From: Ruminiclostridium sp.
Lineage (GTDB): Bacteria > Bacillota > Clostridia > Oscillospirales > Oscillospiraceae
NCBI GenBank assembly: GCA_017560855.1
Contig: JAFZEB010000191.1
Location: forward strand, 1 to 8,169
DNA: 8,169 nt
Direction of reading: 5' to 3'
Translations under genes and position numbers: made by a program
The notes under the pieces: model-generated
What the model was told of the DNA's origin: nothing
The model's database searches: none
The model's input: only the letters and a program-made list of their open reading frames with translations
Part shown: in pieces, positions 6,025-8,169 of the stretch
Layout: each line of letters begins with the position of its first letter
How positions within the stretch are numbered: position 1 is the first letter of the stretch

Positions 6025-6822
6025 ATGATAAAGTTTGAATACAAAGAGAAGTACGACGTGGAAGACCTGCGGGAGATCACCCGCATCCTCCGACATCCCG
6101 GCGGCTGTCCCTGGGACATGGAGCAGACCCACGAGAGCATCCGCCGCAACCTCATTGAGGAGGCCTACGAGGTGGCTGAGGCCATCGACCAGGGGAGTCT
6201 GTCCAACCTGAAGGAAGAACTGGGAGATGTCCTTCTCCAGGTGGTCTTCCATGCCTCCATCGAAGAGGATGTGGGTGGCTTTGACCTGAACGAGGTGGCC
6301 GACGGCATCTGCAAGAAGCTCATCTACCGCCACCCCCACGTATTCTCCGACTGGCAGACCGACACGGTGGGCGAGGTCCTGGTGAACTGGGAGGAGCTCA
6401 AGCGGAAGGAAAAGGGTCAGCAGACCGCCACCGACACCCTCAACAGTGTGGCCAAGAGTCTGCCCGGCCTGTGGCGGGCCGAGAAGATCCAGTCCAAGGC
6501 CGAAAAGGTGGGCTTTGAGTGGCCCAACGTCCAGGCCGCCATGGACAAGCTGGAGGAGGAGTTCCACGAACTCAAGACCGCTGTGGCGGAAAACACCAAT
6601 GTGGAAGAGGAGCTGGGCGACCTGCTGTTTGCAGCGGTCAAGATCGCCCGGTTCTTCCAGATAGATGCCGAGACGGCTCTGGCCGGGACCTGCGAGAAGT
6701 TCATTCGCCGGTTCAGCGGAGTGGAGGCAGCTGTTGCAGCCCAGGGCAAGCAGATGACGGACCTGGATGTGTCCGAGCTGATGACCTACTGGAACCGGGA
6801 GAAGCACCCGGAAAAGGATTAA
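6025..6822 (+). CDS. mazG: Nucleoside triphosphate pyrophosphohydrolase MazG
   Basis: A 265-residue two-domain MazG, close to the 263 residues of the Escherichia coli protein. It hydrolyses (d)NTPs, including aberrant ones, to monophosphate and pyrophosphate in the cytoplasm. Each domain shows the EExxE...ExxD magnesium-binding signature: EEAYE (45-49) with EELGD (64-68) in the first, and EEFHE (178-182) with EELGD (195-199) in the second. The segment GGCPWDMEQTHESIRRNLIEEAYE is typical of the family. It lacks the tetrapyrrole-methylase-like domain fused in front of MazG in Bacillus YabN. The ATG at 6025 has GAGGA (6016-6020) 4 nt upstream; a TTG at 6007 in the same frame is less likely. HU follows after a 32-nt purine-rich gap. 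Confidence 0.95.
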   Translation: MIKFEYKEKYDVEDLREITRILRHPGGCPWDMEQTHESIRRNLIEEAYEVAEAIDQGSLSNLKEELGDVLLQVVFHASIEEDVGGFDLNEVADGICKKLIYRHPHVFSDWQTDTVGEVLVNWEELKRKEKGQQTATDTLNSVAKSLPGLWRAEKIQSKAEKVGFEWPNVQAAMDKLEEEFHELKTAVAENTNVEEELGDLLFAAVKIARFFQIDAETALAGTCEKFIRRFSGVEAAVAAQGKQMTDLDVSELMTYWNREKHPEKD

Positions 6823-6854
6823 AAAAGAGAAGAGAAGAAAGGGAAGAATCAACC

Positions 6855-7130
6855 ATGAACAAGACTGAACTGATCCAGCGTGTGGCCGAAGAGACCGGCT
6901 TCTCCCGCAAGAACGTGGAAATCGGCCTGAACGCCGCCATCGAGCTCATCACCAAGGCACTGGCAGCAGAAGAGAAGGTCCAGATCGTGGGCTTTGGCGC
7001 CTTCGAGACCAAGACCCGCGCTGAGCGCATGGGCCGCAACCCCAAGACCGGCGAGGACATTCCCATCCCCGCAAGCAAGGTTCCCGCATTCAAGGCCGGT
7101 AAGGCTCTGAAGGACGCAGTGGACTGCTAA
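6855..7130 (+). CDS. hup: HU family histone-like DNA-binding protein
   Basis: A 91-residue nucleoid protein that binds and bends DNA as a dimer. Residues 1-41 form the helical dimerisation part (MNKTELIQRVAEETGFSRKN onward). The beta-arm carries the family signature VGFGAFETKTRAERMGRNPKTGEDI (45-69), including GRNP with the DNA-intercalating P63 at the arm tip. The C-terminus PAFKAGKALKDAV is standard, but the protein ends with an unusual Cys (C91). The ribosome site (AAAGGGAAG) is weaker than its neighbours', which is odd for a protein normally abundant, so a strong separate promoter might exist; I see none in the 32-nt gap. IHF is less likely given length and sequence. A strong terminator follows at 7148-7194, so this is the last gene of the plus-strand run. 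Confidence 0.97.
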   Translation: MNKTELIQRVAEETGFSRKNVEIGLNAAIELITKALAAEEKVQIVGFGAFETKTRAERMGRNPKTGEDIPIPASKVPAFKAGKALKDAVDC

Positions 7131-7133
7131 AAG

Positions 7134-7227
7134 ATTTTGGAATGGACTACCCCCGTATTTGTTCTTTCGATAAGAAGAAATACGGGGGTATTTTGCTGCC
7201 TGCTTGTTTGGTTGTCCATTCCAAAAT
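7134..7227. repeat. 94-bp structure bounded by 14-bp perfect inverted repeats
   Basis: ATTTTGGAATGGAC (7134-7147) recurs as its exact reverse complement at 7214-7227. On the left it runs directly into the 13-bp stem of the hup terminator. On the right, 23 extra bases (7191-7213) separate the terminator stem from the outer arm. It could be an expanded terminator or a small non-autonomous palindromic element. I see no target-site duplication. Confidence 0.65.
7148..7194 (+). terminator. Intrinsic terminator of the plus-strand operon after hup
   Basis: TACCCCCGTATTT (7148-7160) pairs perfectly with AAATACGGGGGTA (7178-7190). An inner 5-bp stem TTCTT/AAGAA (7162-7166 with 7172-7176) closes on a TCGAT loop, and TTTT (7191-7194) follows directly. 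It starts 18 nt past the hup stop codon. The long stem is clear; the T-run is short. Confidence 0.85.
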
Positions 7228-7236
7228 GGGGGATTG

Positions 7237-7357
7237 CGGCCCGACCCGCGCCCGGCCAAAGGCCGGTCACTCCCGGGCCGAGAAGAGTTTTTTGCAGGGC
7301 GCATGTCCCTGCAAAAAACGGATGAAACTTTGTTCCGATTTCTGCGGAAATCGGAAC
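7237..7357. repeat. Cluster of three perfect hairpins between the convergent operons
   Basis: The first is nested: CGGCCCG/CGGGCCG (7237-7243 with 7274-7280) encloses CCGGCC-AAA-GGCCGG (7252-7266). The second is TTTTTTGCAGGG with CCCTGCAAAAAA (7288-7299 with 7307-7318), loop of 7 nt. The third is GTTCCGATTTC with GAAATCGGAAC (7332-7342 with 7347-7357), loop TGCG. None has a 3' T-run in either direction, so they are not ordinary terminators. Open frames crossing them have no ribosome site or recognisable product. The perfect arms suggest maintained or recently acquired structure, possibly a repetitive extragenic palindrome or a structured RNA. Confidence 0.6.
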
Positions 7358-7368
7358 TCTGCGAGGCA

Positions 7369-7408
7369 AAAAGGACGTTCTGCAAACTGGTTTGCAGAAC
7401 GTCCTTTT
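7369..7408 (-). terminator. Bidirectional terminator downstream of rqcP
   Basis: AAAAGGACGTTCTGCAAA (7369-7386) and its perfect 18-bp reverse complement (7391-7408) enclose the loop CTGG. The A-run and T-run ends give a U-tract on both strands. It lies 5 bp beyond the rqcP stop codon on the minus strand and also faces any read-through from hup on the plus strand. Confidence 0.85.
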
Positions 7409-7413
7409 GATTT

Positions 7414-7680
7414 TTACTGGGGGAGCTCGTCGGCAGAGCCCTGCAGTTCTTTGTACATAAATACGGCGTTTTCCTTGCCCTTCATCTCGGTGACGGAGAG
7501 GACCTCCACGGCCACGGTGCGGGTGCCGAAGCGGATCTCCAGCTTGTCGCCCACCTTTACGTCGTAGGAGGCCTTCACCACCCGGCCGTTGGCCGAGATG
7601 CGCTCGTTGTCGCAGGCCTCGTTGGCCACGGTGCGGCGCTTGATGAGGCGGGAAACCTTCAGCCATTTATCCAGTCGCAT
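7414..7680 (-). CDS. rqcP: RqcP (YabO), S4-domain ribosome quality-control factor
   Basis: An 88-residue protein almost entirely made of an S4 RNA-binding domain (about residues 1-60), followed by a short tail. The opening MRLDKWLKVSRLIKRRT closely matches Bacillus subtilis YabO/RqcP; GRVVKASYDVKVGD and the RFG segment complete the S4 fold. RqcP works with RqcH and the split 50S subunit to add C-terminal alanine tails to stalled nascent chains. R2 and R16, which I recall as important for ribosome binding, are present. The ATG is preceded by AAAGGAG with 8 nt spacing, and the signal peptidase stop lies 18 nt upstream, so these two form a minus-strand operon. The Bacillus homologue instead follows yabN directly, so orientation differs here. 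Hsp15 of Gram-negatives is related but longer. Confidence 0.93.
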   Translation of the reverse strand: MRLDKWLKVSRLIKRRTVANEACDNERISANGRVVKASYDVKVGDKLEIRFGTRTVAVEVLSVTEMKGKENAVFMYKELQGSADELPQ

Positions 7681-7698
7681 TGTATGGTCTCCTTTCGG

Positions 7699-8169
7699 TC
7701 AGTTGATGGCCCCGATGTGCTGGAAGGGGAGGAGGATGAAGAGGGCCTTGCCCAGGACGTACCGGGTGTCCACAGTGCCCAGCTCGGCATTGCGGCTGTC
7801 CGAGGAGGCGTTCCGGTTGTCGCCCATGACGAAGATGGAGCCCTCGGGCACCACCCAGTAGGTCCCCTGCTCGTTGGCCATGGCGGGGGTGTACATGGGT
7901 TCTCCCAGATAGGGTTCGTCGATGGGCTCTCCGTCTACGTAGACGGTGGAGGTGTTGTAGTCGATCTCCACAGTCTGGCCACCGGTGGCGATGACCCGCT
8001 TGACGATGGGGCCGGTGATGCTGGCAAAGTCCTTGTGGAGGACCACCACATCTCCCTGTTCCGGCTCATAGCCTGCGCACTGGAGCAGGAGCATGTCCCC
8101 GTGTTCCAGGGTGGGGAACATGGAGGAGCCGTCCACGCCGATGATACGGCCGAAGAAGGTAAAGACCAC
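7699..8169 (-). CDS. lepB: Type I signal peptidase, C-terminal part (5' end outside window)
   Basis: The 156 visible residues are the extracytoplasmic catalytic domain of a Gram-positive-type (SipS-like, family S26) signal peptidase, which removes signal peptides from exported proteins. The nucleophile is the Ser just before Met in GVDGSSMFPTL (S16 of the visible part). The general-base Lys is K57 in PIVKRVIATGG. The conserved MGDNRNASSDSR box is at 115-126. The N-terminal cytoplasmic tail and membrane anchor lie beyond position 8169; the GTG at the window edge is read as an internal Val, not a start. The C-terminus ends soon after the last conserved beta segment, with no second membrane anchor. 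rqcP follows 18 nt downstream and probably shares its transcript. A spore-specific or second paralogue cannot be told apart from the main enzyme here. Confidence 0.93.
   Translation of the reverse strand: MVFTFFGRIIGVDGSSMFPTLEHGDMLLLQCAGYEPEQGDVVVLHKDFASITGPIVKRVIATGGQTVEIDYNTSTVYVDGEPIDEPYLGEPMYTPAMANEQGTYWVVPEGSIFVMGDNRNASSDSRNAELGTVDTRYVLGKALFILLPFQHIGAIN

Noticed and set aside
7134..7408. CRISPR array
   Set aside because: The inverted repeats all differ in sequence and spacing; there is no direct repeat with regular spacers.
7142..7567. Open frames crossing the hairpin spacer on both strands
   Set aside because: They read straight through palindromes and into rqcP in the wrong frame, lack ribosome sites, and have Cys/Arg/Ser-rich products typical of translated repeats.

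Overview
The window looks like a chromosomal segment of a GC-rich, low-oxygen Gram-positive bacterium, most likely a gut Clostridia of the Oscillospirales (Flavonifractor/Oscillibacter-like). This rests on protein resemblance (YtrA-type GntR regulator, SpoVB-like flippase, RqcP, Gram-positive-type signal peptidase I), strong GGAGG ribosome sites, third-position G/C bias, and a palindromic intergenic repeat of a kind I associate with this group. The taxonomy is an inference. No rRNA, tRNA, transposase, phage gene or CRISPR array is visible.

Layout. Positions 1-110 hold a palindrome-rich intergenic repeat cut by the window edge. From 119 to 1970, on the minus strand, lies a three-gene operon with overlapping stop/start codons: GntR/YtrA-family repressor, ABC ATPase, ABC membrane protein. 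It has a recognisable promoter and a palindromic operator over its -10/start region (1989-2035). A divergent control region (1971-2230) separates it from a plus-strand run of five closely spaced genes: purine nucleoside phosphorylase (2231-3055), an MTA/SAH-deaminase-like amidohydrolase (3067-4374), a SpoVB/YabM-like MOP flippase (4396-5988), MazG (6025-6822) and HU (6855-7130). This run ends at a strong terminator (7148-7194). A 283-bp tail-to-tail spacer packed with perfect inverted repeats follows. Then, on the minus strand, come rqcP (7414-7680) and the 3' part of a type I signal peptidase gene (7699-8169, running off the window).

How the genes fit together. The first two plus-strand genes make a purine-nucleoside salvage pair: deaminate an adenine nucleoside (MTA, adenosine, 5'-deoxyadenosine or SAH), then cleave the resulting 6-oxopurine nucleoside with phosphate. 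The flippase, MazG and RqcP genes correspond to the yabM-yabN-yabO neighbourhood of Bacillus subtilis, but here HU is inserted and rqcP is inverted and coupled to a signal peptidase gene. The minus-strand operon is a self-regulated transporter of the YtrA type, typically linked to envelope stress.

I see no clear candidate for a wholly new system. The most unusual part is the inverted-repeat stack at 7134-7408. Next are the nucleoside deaminase/phosphorylase pair, whose deaminase seems to lack the arginine used to bind charged substrates, and the rearranged yabMNO-type cluster.
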